A stretch of DNA of 64,000 bases, from NCBI RefSeq assembly GCF_000805385.1, contig NZ_JTJW01000005.1, positions 682,001 through 746,000 of the forward strand, in the 5' to 3' direction. The notes beneath the pieces are model-generated. The model had not been told where the DNA came from. It worked only from the letters and a program-made list of their open reading frames with translations, and searched no databases. This DNA comes from Mycolicibacterium setense (GTDB lineage Bacteria > Actinomycetota > Actinomycetes > Mycobacteriales > Mycobacteriaceae). This document shows positions 32,481-41,655 of the stretch, piece by piece (position 1 is the first letter of the stretch; every line of letters begins with the position of its first letter). Both the position numbers and the translations under genes were made by a program.

Positions 32481-33982
32481 GCGCGATCGATGCCGGTCTC
32501 GACCCGGGCCTGGTCGATGCGATGGGTGCCGACCTGCGTTCGGCCGGGTTCACCACCGACGGAGTGGCTGATCTCCTGGGAGCCGACGCCAACGCCGCCC
32601 TCGGTCGCGGGGTGTGGTGGCCTGCGGTGCGGGCGACCCAGGCCGCACCGGCCGACTGCCGGCGCCTCGGTGTATTGGTGCGTCTGTTGTTGCTTGGCAC
32701 GGAGGAAACGCCGGAGTCCGTCGAGGCGGCGTTCCCGACGGTGGGGCTGTCGGCGCTGATCGCCGGCGGCGTCCTGGAATCGGGTCGCGACACGGTCCGG
32801 GCCGCCCTCGACATCCGACCGCACGGTGACGGGGCACGGGATTTTTACGTGGTCTCCGACCAGGACGCTGCGGTGCGCCGCGGGCCGTTGCGCCCTGATC
32901 ATGTGCTCGGCATCGGTGGGGCGTCGCTGTCACTTGCCCGGGCGGTCACGCGTAACCGCGTCGGGCGCGCGCTCGACCTCGGTACCGGGTGCGGGATCCA
33001 GGCACTGCACCTGAATGCCCACTGCGACGAGATCGTCGCGACCGACACCAACGAGCGTGCCCTGGCCCTGGCCGCGATGACGGCGCGGCTGAACGACATG
33101 TCGTGGGATCTTCGGTGCGGCAGCCTGTTCGAGCCGGTCGCCGGTGAACGCTTCGACCTGATCGTCTCGAATCCACCGTTCGTGGTGGGCTCGGGTGCCC
33201 GCGACTACATCTACCGCGACTCCGGGCTGGCAGGAGACACGTTGTGCCAGAGCCTGATCGAGCAGATCGCTGACCACCTGCTGCCGGGCGGTACCGCTCA
33301 CATCATGGCCAACTGGATCGTCCGCGACGGTCAGGATTGGCGGGATCGCGTGCGCGGTTGGCTGGCCGGCACCGGCCTGCACGCCTGGGCGGTACAGCGC
33401 GAACTGGCCGATCCGGTGAGATACGTGTCGCTGTGGCTGGCCGATGCCGGGGAGGACCTCGAACGGCAGGTGCAACGCGGTGGGCAATGGCTCGACTGGT
33501 TCACCGAGGAAGGTATCGCCGGTATCGGCATGGGCATGATCTCGTTGCGCGTGCCGCGCAATGGTGAAGAGCCGGAACAGATTCTGGAGGAGATCACCGG
33601 CGCCGACGAGGCCCTGACCGGAGCGGAAGTGGACGCGTTCTTCGCCCGGCGGGCCTACCTGCGTGACACCTCCGACGACACGCTGCTGGCGGCCCGGCTC
33701 TCCACTGCCCCGGTTTTCCTTGAGGCGCAGTCGCTGCCCGGGCCGCAGGGCTGGCAGGAGATCGGGGCCGCCGTCCGCCGCCCCGGCGGACCGGCCGCGG
33801 TCATCGGGGTCGACGAGGTACTACGGGCTCTGTTGGCCGGCTGTCGCGGAGAGGTCCCGCTGGGCACCCTGATCGAACTGTTGGCCACCCATCACGGGGT
33901 GGACGCCGGTGCACTGGCCCAGGCGGCGCTGCCGGAGATACGTGAGGCGATCGGTCGCGGGATCCTCTACCAGGCCGAATGA
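32477..33982 (+). CDS. Class I methyltransferase with N-terminal DUF7059-type domain
   Basis: A 501-residue protein. An N-terminal helical domain of about 140 residues precedes a Rossmann methyltransferase with SAM motif DLGTGCG (167-173) and NPPF (232-235). That tetrapeptide marks enzymes that methylate amide or exocyclic amino nitrogens, such as HemK/PrmC and RsmC. A winged-helix-like domain of about 130 residues follows. A role in rRNA or protein methylation is plausible but not proved. TTG 32477 overlaps the SRAP stop, which suggests coupling. The gene ends one base from the convergent neighbour. Confidence 0.82.
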   Translation: MSAIDAGLDPGLVDAMGADLRSAGFTTDGVADLLGADANAALGRGVWWPAVRATQAAPADCRRLGVLVRLLLLGTEETPESVEAAFPTVGLSALIAGGVLESGRDTVRAALDIRPHGDGARDFYVVSDQDAAVRRGPLRPDHVLGIGGASLSLARAVTRNRVGRALDLGTGCGIQALHLNAHCDEIVATDTNERALALAAMTARLNDMSWDLRCGSLFEPVAGERFDLIVSNPPFVVGSGARDYIYRDSGLAGDTLCQSLIEQIADHLLPGGTAHIMANWIVRDGQDWRDRVRGWLAGTGLHAWAVQRELADPVRYVSLWLADAGEDLERQVQRGGQWLDWFTEEGIAGIGMGMISLRVPRNGEEPEQILEEITGADEALTGAEVDAFFARRAYLRDTSDDTLLAARLSTAPVFLEAQSLPGPQGWQEIGAAVRRPGGPAAVIGVDEVLRALLAGCRGEVPLGTLIELLATHHGVDAGALAQAALPEIREAIGRGILYQAE

Positions 33983-33983
33983 T

Positions 33984-34772
33984 TCACGCTTTGCGGCGTG
34001 CGGACACCACTGCATACGGCGCGCCGAAGGCGACGCGACCCTCGCCGTCGGCCTGCGCCCGCAGGGCGGCGGTGAAGGCATCGAGTAATCGGGCGCGTGT
34101 CGTCTCGTCCAGTCGGCTCAGCAGGTCGACGTGCATCGGCGATTCGTCCGCGATGAACCGCACCGCGGACTCGACGGAGTCGAATCGCCAGGTGTGCGAG
34201 TCAGTTTCGATATGCACCTGGTCGAACTGGGCAGCCAGCCGCGACTGCACGATCTCCCGGTCGCCCCACTGATCGGGCGAATACACCGACGCGGGCGGCC
34301 GGCCCAGGGTTTCCACGATGGGCGTGAAGAACGGGCTGCCCGCCTCGTCGCGCACCCAGGTCGAGAACGCGAACAACCCGCCTGGCGCCAGCAGTCGGAC
34401 GACCTCGGCGATCAGGCTGGTGGGTTCGACGAAGATGATGCCCATGTTCGACACCACGGTGTCGAAGCCGCTCGTGGGCAGGCCGGTGTGTGCGGCATCG
34501 GCGACCACCCACTGCACCGTGTCGGCTCCGGGGCGCGTTTTGGCGATGGCGATCAGCTCTGCGGTGAGATCCACCCCGGTGACCCGGGCTCCGGTATCAG
34601 CGGCAGCCAGCGCAGCGCTTCCCGTGCCGCAGGCCAGGTCGACGAGCGCGGTGCCACGGAGGGGCTGAAGCCGGTCGGCCGCTGTGACCACCTCACGGGC
34701 GATGACGGCGATCTGTTCGGCAACGGCCTCGTATCGGCCGGCGGCCCAGTTCGTGGGCTGTGGGTCAGGCAT
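33984..34772 (-). CDS. SAM-dependent methyltransferase
   Basis: A 262-residue class I methyltransferase with motif I DLACGTGSA, acidic strand-2 end GVDLTAE and motif IV GFDTVVSNMGIIF. This is the Methyltransf_11/25 layout for small molecules; no substrate is evident. ATG 34772 (MPDPQPTNWAAGRYEAVAEQ) is chosen over the eight-codon-longer frame. It is convergent with the DUF7059-type methyltransferase, with the two stops one base apart. Confidence 0.82.
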   Translation of the reverse strand: MPDPQPTNWAAGRYEAVAEQIAVIAREVVTAADRLQPLRGTALVDLACGTGSAALAAADTGARVTGVDLTAELIAIAKTRPGADTVQWVVADAAHTGLPTSGFDTVVSNMGIIFVEPTSLIAEVVRLLAPGGLFAFSTWVRDEAGSPFFTPIVETLGRPPASVYSPDQWGDREIVQSRLAAQFDQVHIETDSHTWRFDSVESAVRFIADESPMHVDLLSRLDETTRARLLDAFTAALRAQADGEGRVAFGAPYAVVSARRKA

Positions 34773-34839
34773 GCAGACGAGACTAGTTCGCGGCATGCCT
34801 GTGCGAGCGCAGCAAGATGCGCGACGTGACCGGGTTCGA

Positions 34840-36507
34840 TCAGCAGGGCGGGGGTTTGTCCAGTTCGGTGTTGAGCCGGCGTTCGGTGTTGATGCGTTGA
34901 GTGCGGGATTGTTGGCGCGTGCGTTGGCGGACCGGCATCCTCATGCTTCGGTCGGCGGCGGCTGTGGGGGCCGGTCCGGTTGGTGGGGCGGGGGTGCGGG
35001 TGGCCCACTGGGGGAACAGGATTCGGCTGAACGGCGTGGTGTGGTAAGTGTGACCGGTGGGTGCGGTCCACGTATGGCTGCCGTCGGGATGTTGAACATC
35101 GGTCCACCCACCCGCGCCGGTCTGAAAAGTTTTGATGAGGTGGTGGGTCCGGCATTTTGGCCCGAGGTTGCCGGGATGGGTGGCACCGGCCGGCCACGGC
35201 GTGCTGTGGTCGAGGTCGCAGCGATCGGCCGCAACGCCACAGCCGGGGAACATGCACACCAGGTCGCGCATCTGTACGTAGGCCGCCAGTTTCGTTGAAG
35301 GCCGGTAACTGCGCTGGGCGCTGAGGGCGTCGGCGCCGCTGAGGTACTTGACTGTGGCGCCCGTCGCGATCAATTCGGCGAGTAAGGGTGCGGGCACGAT
35401 CCCGCCGCCGAGGATGACCGCGGGGCCGCCGGTGACTGCCGGTGTGCGGTCGGCGGCCAACTCGCTCTGGTCGGGTTTGCCGTGGATGCGTGGGTCCCGG
35501 GGCGTTGGAGCCTGGGTGGACTGCTCGGCAGGGGTCTCGACCGCGGCATTCGAGTAGGCTTCGTCGCCACGCTCGCTGCCCGCCTCGTCGGTGTCGGTGT
35601 CTGCGCCCGGGCCCTCATCGCGGGCCTCACCCTCGGCGCTGTCGGCAGCCCACTGGGGCAGCACCTGAGCGAGGAGGTGGATCACCACGGCACGGGAGCG
35701 GGGATCGATGCCGGTGGCGTCGCAGTCGGGGTTGCCGCATTGGCAGGTGAGGTGGTCGGCCCCGGCGCCGACGGCGCCGAGGGCATCGGAGCGGCGTTGG
35801 CCGATGGTGCGTGGATCGTCATCGCAGACTCCGCGGGCCATGGCGTTGAGCAGGGTTTTGATCAGCGCCGCGTCGGTGGCCAATAGGCGTCCCCAGATGG
35901 AGACGGTGCCATTGGGATCCTCGGCGTCGCCGAAGTGGATGTCGCGCTCACGGGCAGCGGTGCGGGTTCTGCGGACGGCGGCCGGGTCGAATTTCTCCAC
36001 CCACACATCGATGGCTTGTTCAGCCTTGGCCGACGAGAGCGCTCCGTACGTGGTGGCGGCACCGGCCAGGGCGGTGTCGATCAACCCGAGGGCGTCCTGC
36101 TCGACGATGAGTTGGGTGCGCCAGGTGATGGTGGAGACAACTTTGGCCGATATCTGTCCGCGGGCGAAGACGGCGGCGATTTTGGGCAGGCGTTCGCGTA
36201 GGGCTTGACCGATGCGCATCTGGGCGGCGGCGGCGCCACGGCTCAGATTGCAGGCAGCGCTGACCGCGGCGGTGGCGATTTCCCAGCCGTCGATGGCGCG
36301 GTAGGCGGATTCGTCGTCTTCCTCGTCGCAGTGGCGGGCCACGATTTCGGCGATGATGGCCAGGCGTTGAGCCGCTGCGCGGGCCTCGGTGCGGGTGCGG
36401 TGGTCGAGGGCGTCGATCAGTGCGGCGTCAGTGAATTCACCGAGCGCCGACCGATCGAGCAATTCGAACACATGTTCGATTCTATCTACATGTTGCCAGC
36501 CCAGCAA
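34840..36507 (-). CDS. DUF222/HNH protein of the 13E12 repeat family
   Basis: A 555-residue protein of the 13E12 family. The N-terminal DUF222 region covers about 20-260. A Cys pair (TCQCGNPDC) and an acidic variable segment (290-345) follow. The HNH nuclease motif is at about 430-480 (VCMFPGC, CDLDHSTPWPAGA, CRTHHLIK). The tail is Pro/Arg-rich. The start is uncertain: TTG 36507 keeps the family-like EHVFELLDRSAL, whereas GTG 36471 is inside the LexA box. These genes occur in many copies in mycobacteria, are often DNA-damage inducible, and may act on mobile DNA; the function is unproved. Confidence 0.85.
   Translation of the reverse strand: MLGWQHVDRIEHVFELLDRSALGEFTDAALIDALDHRTRTEARAAAQRLAIIAEIVARHCDEEDDESAYRAIDGWEIATAAVSAACNLSRGAAAAQMRIGQALRERLPKIAAVFARGQISAKVVSTITWRTQLIVEQDALGLIDTALAGAATTYGALSSAKAEQAIDVWVEKFDPAAVRRTRTAARERDIHFGDAEDPNGTVSIWGRLLATDAALIKTLLNAMARGVCDDDPRTIGQRRSDALGAVGAGADHLTCQCGNPDCDATGIDPRSRAVVIHLLAQVLPQWAADSAEGEARDEGPGADTDTDEAGSERGDEAYSNAAVETPAEQSTQAPTPRDPRIHGKPDQSELAADRTPAVTGGPAVILGGGIVPAPLLAELIATGATVKYLSGADALSAQRSYRPSTKLAAYVQMRDLVCMFPGCGVAADRCDLDHSTPWPAGATHPGNLGPKCRTHHLIKTFQTGAGGWTDVQHPDGSHTWTAPTGHTYHTTPFSRILFPQWATRTPAPPTGPAPTAAADRSMRMPVRQRTRQQSRTQRINTERRLNTELDKPPPC
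36464..36479. promoter_or_regulatory. Perfect LexA (SOS) box at the start of the 13E12 gene
   Basis: TCGAACACATGTTCGA fits the mycobacterial SOS consensus TCGAAC-N4-GTTCGA at every fixed position. It overlaps the possible GTG start at 36471 of the HNH gene. LexA boxes at 13E12 genes are known in M. tuberculosis, so damage induction is likely here. Confidence 0.82.
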
Positions 36508-36576
36508 CCATTTTCAGGTTGTCGCTGACTTGTCGCTCGCCAGGCGGGCAAACTCCTGGCGATTTCCGGGGCCGGC

Positions 36577-37425
36577 CTACGGGCCGGTGTATCCGGGCGG
36601 GTTGGGGGTGTCCACCCACAGGTCGACGCCGAGGTCGGAGCCGGGCACACAGTTGTAGACCGACAGATCGGTGACGCCGTTTTCCAGCAGGACGTCCTCG
36701 CACAGCAGGCTCTGCCCGGTGTACTCGCGCGCGGGCTTGTTGAAGATCGTGTACGCCGCGTCGGCGTAGACGTCGGGTTTGCGGGCGCGGCCCATCGCCT
36801 CGTCACCGCCCAGCAGGTTCTGCACCGCGGCGGTGGCCACCAGGGTGCGCGGCCACAGCGTGTTGGAGGCGATGCCTGCCTCCCGCATTTCTTCGGCGAT
36901 GCCCAACGCGCACAACGTCATTCCGAATTTGGCCATCATGTAGGCAGTCGGCTTGAGCCATTCGGACTCGAGCCGGAGCGGCGGGGACAGGGTGAGGATG
37001 TGCGGGTTCTCGCGGCCCTTCATGTGCGGGATGCAGGCCTGCGACACCGCGTAGGTGCCGCGGATCTGGATGCCGTTCATCAGGTCGAAGCGCTTGAGCG
37101 GCACTTCCTCGATCGAGCCCAGGTTGATGGCAGAGGCGTTGTTGACGCAAAGGTCGATGCCGCCGAACTGCTCGACGGCCTTGGCGACTGCGGCGGCCAC
37201 GGAGTCGCCGTCGCGGACGTCACCGACGATCGGCAGGGCTTGGCCGCCGGCGTCCTCGATCTCCTTGGCCGCGGTGTAGACGGTGCCTTCGAGCTTGGGA
37301 TGTGGCTCGGCGGTCTTGGCGACCAGTGCGATGTTGGCGCCGTCAGCAGCGGCCTTCTTGGCGATCGCCAAACCGATACCGCGGCTGGCGCCGGAGATGA
37401 ACATGGTCTTCCCGGACAGAGTCAT
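36577..37425 (-). CDS. HSDL2-like short-chain dehydrogenase (Rv3224-like)
   Basis: A 282-residue SDR of the hydroxysteroid dehydrogenase-like 2 group. The cofactor motif is SGASRGIG at residues 10-17, followed by CVNNASAI. The YxxxK pair is in AYMMAKFGM. The C-terminal segment (SLLCEDVLLENGVTDL) is characteristic of this group. The long loop after the first strands (AKTAEPHPKLEGTVYTAAKEI) is also a group hallmark. The physiological substrate is unknown. It corresponds to Rv3224 and is divergent from the metallothionein gene. Confidence 0.88.
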   Translation of the reverse strand: MTLSGKTMFISGASRGIGLAIAKKAAADGANIALVAKTAEPHPKLEGTVYTAAKEIEDAGGQALPIVGDVRDGDSVAAAVAKAVEQFGGIDLCVNNASAINLGSIEEVPLKRFDLMNGIQIRGTYAVSQACIPHMKGRENPHILTLSPPLRLESEWLKPTAYMMAKFGMTLCALGIAEEMREAGIASNTLWPRTLVATAAVQNLLGGDEAMGRARKPDVYADAAYTIFNKPAREYTGQSLLCEDVLLENGVTDLSVYNCVPGSDLGVDLWVDTPNPPGYTGP

Positions 37426-37529
37426 AGGGACACGATAGGCCGACCGACTTGTATTGATTTCGCCGGTTCAGCGCTACCGCAAGAGGGACGATGGGACTGG
37501 TCCACCGTGCAGACGAAACTGGAGGAGAC

Positions 37530-37679
37530 ATGAGCGTTGTCCCGGCAGGCACCGTGCTGACCTGTGCTCACGAGGGCTGTGGGTGCCGGATCCGCGTCGA
37601 GTCCGAATGCCATTGCAAAGGCCCCGAAAGCAACTACAAGTGCACCTGCGGCGCCGACATGGTGCCGGTCACCGACTAG
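37530..37679 (+). CDS. mymT: MymT-like copper metallothionein
   Basis: A 49-residue Cys-rich peptide. Seven Cys occur as LTCAHEGCGCR, ECHCKG and YKCTCGADM, closely following the pattern of M. tuberculosis MymT, which binds several Cu(I) ions and protects against copper. The ATG at 37530 has a strong GGAGGAG site seven bases before it; the frame is open to 37491 but upstream residues are not family-like. I saw no clear RicR-type operator in the 104-bp upstream gap. The neighbours (SDR, M15 peptidase) do not suggest a metal operon. Confidence 0.88.
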   Translation: MSVVPAGTVLTCAHEGCGCRIRVESECHCKGPESNYKCTCGADMVPVTD

Positions 37680-37680
37680 G

Positions 37681-38232
37681 TCAGCCCGCGGCGTCGGGCT
37701 GCAGCGGGGGACACACGCCCGCCGGGTCGGCGACCAGTTCGAAGTGCCACAGCTCGTTGGCGTAGATCTGGCACAGCCCGAATCGCGCGCCGTTGGCGAT
37801 CAACCAGTGATCAGCCTGCGGGCCACCGACATCGACCGCCTCGCCGGTGACATGCCGGGACGCGGCCGGGGTCTGCACGTACTGCCGTGCGGCTGCAAGG
37901 CTGCCGTACGTCTGCACCGCCTGATCGAGCAGCGACTGCTGGAACTCCGCCGACCGCCAGCCCGAGTTGATCGTCATGGTCACGCCCTCGGCGGCCGCGG
38001 CGGTGGCGGCGTTCTGGATGGCGGCCAGTAGCCGCGGTTCCAGCCGGCCGATGGCCGGGTTCTGCACGTCGAACGGTGTCAGGACCTGCCCGTCGGCGAG
38101 CGAGCCGTCACCCTGGGTCATCGGGATGGAGTCGTCGACCAGGTGAATCTGCGGTGCGGGCGCGGACGTTCCCAGGAGTGCCGCCAGTGCGGCGACACTC
38201 GAGGCCACAGTTGCGCCCACCATCATCGGCAT
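37681..38232 (-). CDS. M15-family D-alanyl-D-alanine carboxypeptidase-like protein
   Basis: A 183-residue secreted or anchored zinc peptidase acting on peptidoglycan stem peptides. The zinc and catalytic motifs SRHVTGEAVDVG and ELWHFEL are the VanY/DacB-like M15B pattern. The N-terminal hydrophobic helix (VGATVASSVAALAALLGTSA) is a signal or anchor. ATG 38232 has AAGG upstream; GTG 38244 adds four residues. It ends one base past the metallothionein stop, convergent with it. Confidence 0.83.
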   Translation of the reverse strand: MPMMVGATVASSVAALAALLGTSAPAPQIHLVDDSIPMTQGDGSLADGQVLTPFDVQNPAIGRLEPRLLAAIQNAATAAAAEGVTMTINSGWRSAEFQQSLLDQAVQTYGSLAAARQYVQTPAASRHVTGEAVDVGGPQADHWLIANGARFGLCQIYANELWHFELVADPAGVCPPLQPDAAG

Positions 38233-38245
38233 CACCGTGAACACC

Positions 38246-39166
38246 TTACTGCGGCCGCCCGCGGACCAATACCGGCGCGAGCTGAGCCACCAGCGCCTCC
38301 ATCTCTGCCGGGTCCTTCAGGCGATCGGGCACCCAGGCCAAGGCGATCCGCGCCGGTGCCCAGGTGCTCTCGTCGATGGGCACCAGCGTGAACTCCGGCG
38401 GCGAGAAGATCTTGCCGATCAGTGATTCGGGTGCGTAGGGCACCAGCGCGACGAGGTGGCGGTTGGACACCTGGGCAGCCATCTCCAGTTCACCGCCGAA
38501 CTGGTTGGTGGTCCGCACGATGCGAGTCACCCCGCGGGCGTTGAGCGCACGGGTCAGGCCGGCCAGCATGACGGGATTGGGGCGGGCGAAGTCGATCACG
38601 ACGTCGCGATCGCGCAAATCCTCGATCGACACCAGGTCCTCGGCCGCCAGCGGATCGTCGAATCGCACTGCCACGGCACCGCCGAACGTGGCCACCACGC
38701 GGTATCGCAGCCGTTTGTCGGACGTGGGCAGGTGGATCAGCCCGAGGTCGAGGTGGCCGGACACCAGCTTGGCCGTGACCTCCGCGGCCGATCCGGGAAC
38801 ACTGAACTCGGTCGGCACAGGCAGGCCGGCGACGGCGGCCTCGACCTCTGCGACGAAATCCGATGGCGCGTAAGCGGTTGCGCCCACCCGGACCGTCGTG
38901 GCTCCCTCGGTGAGCCGTACCGCGGTGGCCTTCAACTCATCAATCTGCCGCAGGATCTCGCGAGTGGGACCGAGCAGCTTGGCGCCCAGCGGAGTGAGGC
39001 GGACCTCGTGATAGTTGCGTTCGAACAGCTGCCCGCCGAGTTCCTTCTCCAACAGCTTGATCTGCTTGCTCAACGGTGGCGGCGTGATCATCAACCGGTC
39101 GGCGGCCCGCTTGAAGTGCAGTTCCTCGGCAACCGCCACGAAGTAGGAGAGTCTGGTGAAGTCCAT
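38246..39166 (-). CDS. LysR-family transcriptional regulator
   Basis: A 306-residue regulator. The N-terminal winged HTH is FVAVAEELHFKRAADRL followed by PPLSKQIKLLEKELGG. The C-terminal periplasmic-binding-protein-like effector domain runs from about 90 to 300. It lies 66 bp after the CoA-transferase gene on the same strand, at the end of an acyl-CoA block (43958 to 38246), and may be read through with it. The ligand is probably a pathway intermediate or CoA ester, by inference only. Confidence 0.87.
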   Translation of the reverse strand: MDFTRLSYFVAVAEELHFKRAADRLMITPPPLSKQIKLLEKELGGQLFERNYHEVRLTPLGAKLLGPTREILRQIDELKATAVRLTEGATTVRVGATAYAPSDFVAEVEAAVAGLPVPTEFSVPGSAAEVTAKLVSGHLDLGLIHLPTSDKRLRYRVVATFGGAVAVRFDDPLAAEDLVSIEDLRDRDVVIDFARPNPVMLAGLTRALNARGVTRIVRTTNQFGGELEMAAQVSNRHLVALVPYAPESLIGKIFSPPEFTLVPIDESTWAPARIALAWVPDRLKDPAEMEALVAQLAPVLVRGRPQ

Positions 39167-39232
39167 GCGGTCATTTCCGGCGATTCGAGGGCTGTTCGAG
39201 GGGTGTGCCCACGAATCGTACGAGACGGGTGA

Positions 39233-41650
39233 TCAGCGCCCCGCCGGTTGCGCGCGTTGGGGAACCTCGAACACGCCGGCGGCGATCAGCTCATCGATGC
39301 CTGCCTCATCCATGTCGAGCAGTTCGGCGGCGATCTCCCGGGTCTGCTCGCCGAGCAGCGGCGCCTGCAGCAGCGGCGGGTCAGCGATGCGATCCGAATG
39401 GATCTGTACGTTCTCCATCGTGAACGGCTCGTCCGCGTAGGGATGGAGTTCCTCGCGGAATGCGCGTCGCTGCACGTAGTAGTCCCATTCCGCGACTTCC
39501 ACGGCACGCAGCACGGCGCCGGCCGGCACACCGGCCGCCTGCAGCAGATCCATCGCTTCGGCCGCCGGGCGCTGTGATGACCACGCACGCACGGCCTCAT
39601 CGATGCGGCCGCGGTGGGCGTCGCGTCCGGTGCGGGTGCGCAGTCGCACGTCGGCACCGAGATCCGGACGGTCGATCACCGCACAGAGCGCGCACCAGTC
39701 GGCGTCGTCGCGCACGGTGACGGCAAGCCACCGGTCCTCGCCGGCGGCCGGGAACAGGCCCCACGTTGCACCGTGGGCCGGTTGAACCGAAGGCTCGTGC
39801 CCGCGCCGCACCATGACGTCGGCAGCGATCTCGCCGGCCAGGTGGCTCAGCATCACCTCTGATTGCGCGACGCTGACCGACCCGCCGGTGCCCGTGCGTT
39901 CCCGGCGCAACAACAGGCCGAGAGCCCCGAGTACACCGATCCGGGCAGCCACGTGGTCGGGGTAGACGGTGACCGTGTCGCAGAAGGATTCCGGCTCGTC
40001 GGGGTACACCCACAGGTCGGTGAACCCGGCGGCCGCCCGTACCAGCGGGCCGTAGCCCATCCGCTTCGCCCACGGGCCGGTGGGGCCGAACGCCGAACTG
40101 TCCACCACCACGATGCCCGGATTCAGCTCCCGCAAGCTCTGGAAGTCCATTCCCAGCGTCTCGGCCACACCCGGTTTGAAGTTGGTGAGCACGACGTCGG
40201 ACACCGCGGCCAGTTCGTGTGCCAGGGCGCGGCCCCGCGGTGTCCGCAGGTCGATGCCGATCGAGCGTTTGTTGCGGTGGCCCGCGCCGTAGGTCTGGGA
40301 CATCGCGGTCAGGTTGCCGCGCAGTCCATCCGGGAATGCCGAGTTCTCGATCTTGATGACATCGGCGCCGAGATCGCCGAACAGCCGCCCGGTGTCGGAT
40401 CCGACGACGATGACGCCGAGATCGAGCACGCGTACGCCTTCCAGCGGAAGGCCTTCGTTGCGACGCCCGCGGGCGGCCAGGATCGGGGCGACATCGATGC
40501 GTCGCGCCCGTTCGGAGCGCGGCGGTGCGACGGCGCGGTGCCCATCGATCTCGACGACACCCGCAGGCACCGGTGCCGGGATGCCGGGCGCCAGTTCGAC
40601 TTCGTGGAAGAACCCACGGCTCTCGACCTGCTCGGTGCCGAGGGTTTCGGCCAGAGTCAGCACCGCCGCGGTGGGGACCCCGTGACGCTGGCCGGCAATT
40701 TCCAGTTCGGCCCGGGTCTGCCCGGCGCAGAACCGCCCGATCGCGGCCATCAGTTCCGGCGAGCTGAGCCGTACCCGCAGCCGGTCGAAGGATGGATCGG
40801 CGAACTGTTCGGGCCGGCCCATCCATTCGAACATGCTGTGCCACTGGCGTTTTGCCAGCAGGCAGATCCGCACGTGACCGTCCTTGCACGCGATGATCGG
40901 GTACCGCAGCTGTTCGGCCTTCCAGTCGCGTCGTTGCGCGCTGAGCGCGACCCCGGCCGAGGCGGTGCCTGCTGTCCCGTACGGCGGATCGAGCGTTTGC
41001 ATGGCCCCGTCCAGGATCGAGAAATCGATGAGATCGCCTTCGCCCGTACGTAATCGGTCGAGGTACACGCTGACGGTCATCACGGCGGCCTGTGCCGCCG
41101 CCACGTGGTAGGGGAGTTGCGCGGCAGGCGGTACCAGGGGCTCGCGCCCCGGAATGCCCGAGCGGGACAGCTCGCTGGTCAGCGCATGCAGCACCGGGGT
41201 GGTGGCTTGCCAGCCGCGGTAGCTGGTGTCGCGGCCGAAATCGCTGATGGACAAGATCACCAGGCTCGGGTGCTCAGCGTGAATGTTATGCGCTGCCAAG
41301 GTCTTTTCAGCGAGGGAGCCGGGCGCGGTGTTCTCGATCAGGATATCGGCTCCGGCCAGCAGTTGGACCCATCGACGTTGGTCGCCGGGTGCCGCCGGAT
41401 CGAGGACGACGGTGGGTATCCCGTGTCGGTTGATCGCGATGGCCACGGAGTCGGCATCGACCCCGATGCCAAGGGGCTCGGCGGGTTTCTCGGTGACGCC
41501 GTGCAGGTGCACCTGGGTGACCGCGGCACCGAGGTCGGCCAGTAGCCGGCCCACCGCGGTCATCGGGCCGCGTGACAGGTCGAGGATCCGAACCCCGGCC
41601 AGGGGTGGGTCGTAGGCGGCGGGGTTGAGGGGGTTGACGGGGTTGGCCAT
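39233..41650 (-). CDS. Double-domain CaiB/BaiF family (family III) CoA-transferase
   Basis: An 805-residue fusion of two family III CoA-transferase modules (about 15-385 and 400-790). These enzymes move CoA between carboxylic acids through an Asp-bound anhydride. The second half keeps the expected Asp (TVYPDHVAARIG, then RRERTGTGG). The first half has YHVAAAQ at the matching place and appears to lack it, so only one active site is likely. It is five bases downstream of an acyl-CoA dehydrogenase gene, pointing to catabolism of a carboxylic acid (steroid, terpenoid or branched fatty acid). Confidence 0.87.
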   Translation of the reverse strand: MANPVNPLNPAAYDPPLAGVRILDLSRGPMTAVGRLLADLGAAVTQVHLHGVTEKPAEPLGIGVDADSVAIAINRHGIPTVVLDPAAPGDQRRWVQLLAGADILIENTAPGSLAEKTLAAHNIHAEHPSLVILSISDFGRDTSYRGWQATTPVLHALTSELSRSGIPGREPLVPPAAQLPYHVAAAQAAVMTVSVYLDRLRTGEGDLIDFSILDGAMQTLDPPYGTAGTASAGVALSAQRRDWKAEQLRYPIIACKDGHVRICLLAKRQWHSMFEWMGRPEQFADPSFDRLRVRLSSPELMAAIGRFCAGQTRAELEIAGQRHGVPTAAVLTLAETLGTEQVESRGFFHEVELAPGIPAPVPAGVVEIDGHRAVAPPRSERARRIDVAPILAARGRRNEGLPLEGVRVLDLGVIVVGSDTGRLFGDLGADVIKIENSAFPDGLRGNLTAMSQTYGAGHRNKRSIGIDLRTPRGRALAHELAAVSDVVLTNFKPGVAETLGMDFQSLRELNPGIVVVDSSAFGPTGPWAKRMGYGPLVRAAAGFTDLWVYPDEPESFCDTVTVYPDHVAARIGVLGALGLLLRRERTGTGGSVSVAQSEVMLSHLAGEIAADVMVRRGHEPSVQPAHGATWGLFPAAGEDRWLAVTVRDDADWCALCAVIDRPDLGADVRLRTRTGRDAHRGRIDEAVRAWSSQRPAAEAMDLLQAAGVPAGAVLRAVEVAEWDYYVQRRAFREELHPYADEPFTMENVQIHSDRIADPPLLQAPLLGEQTREIAAELLDMDEAGIDELIAAGVFEVPQRAQPAGR

Positions 41651-41655
41651 CGCGG

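Noticed and set aside
34840..36507. 13E12 gene as a possible active mobile element
   Set aside because: No terminal inverted repeats or target duplications were seen at its borders, so only the protein-coding gene is reported.
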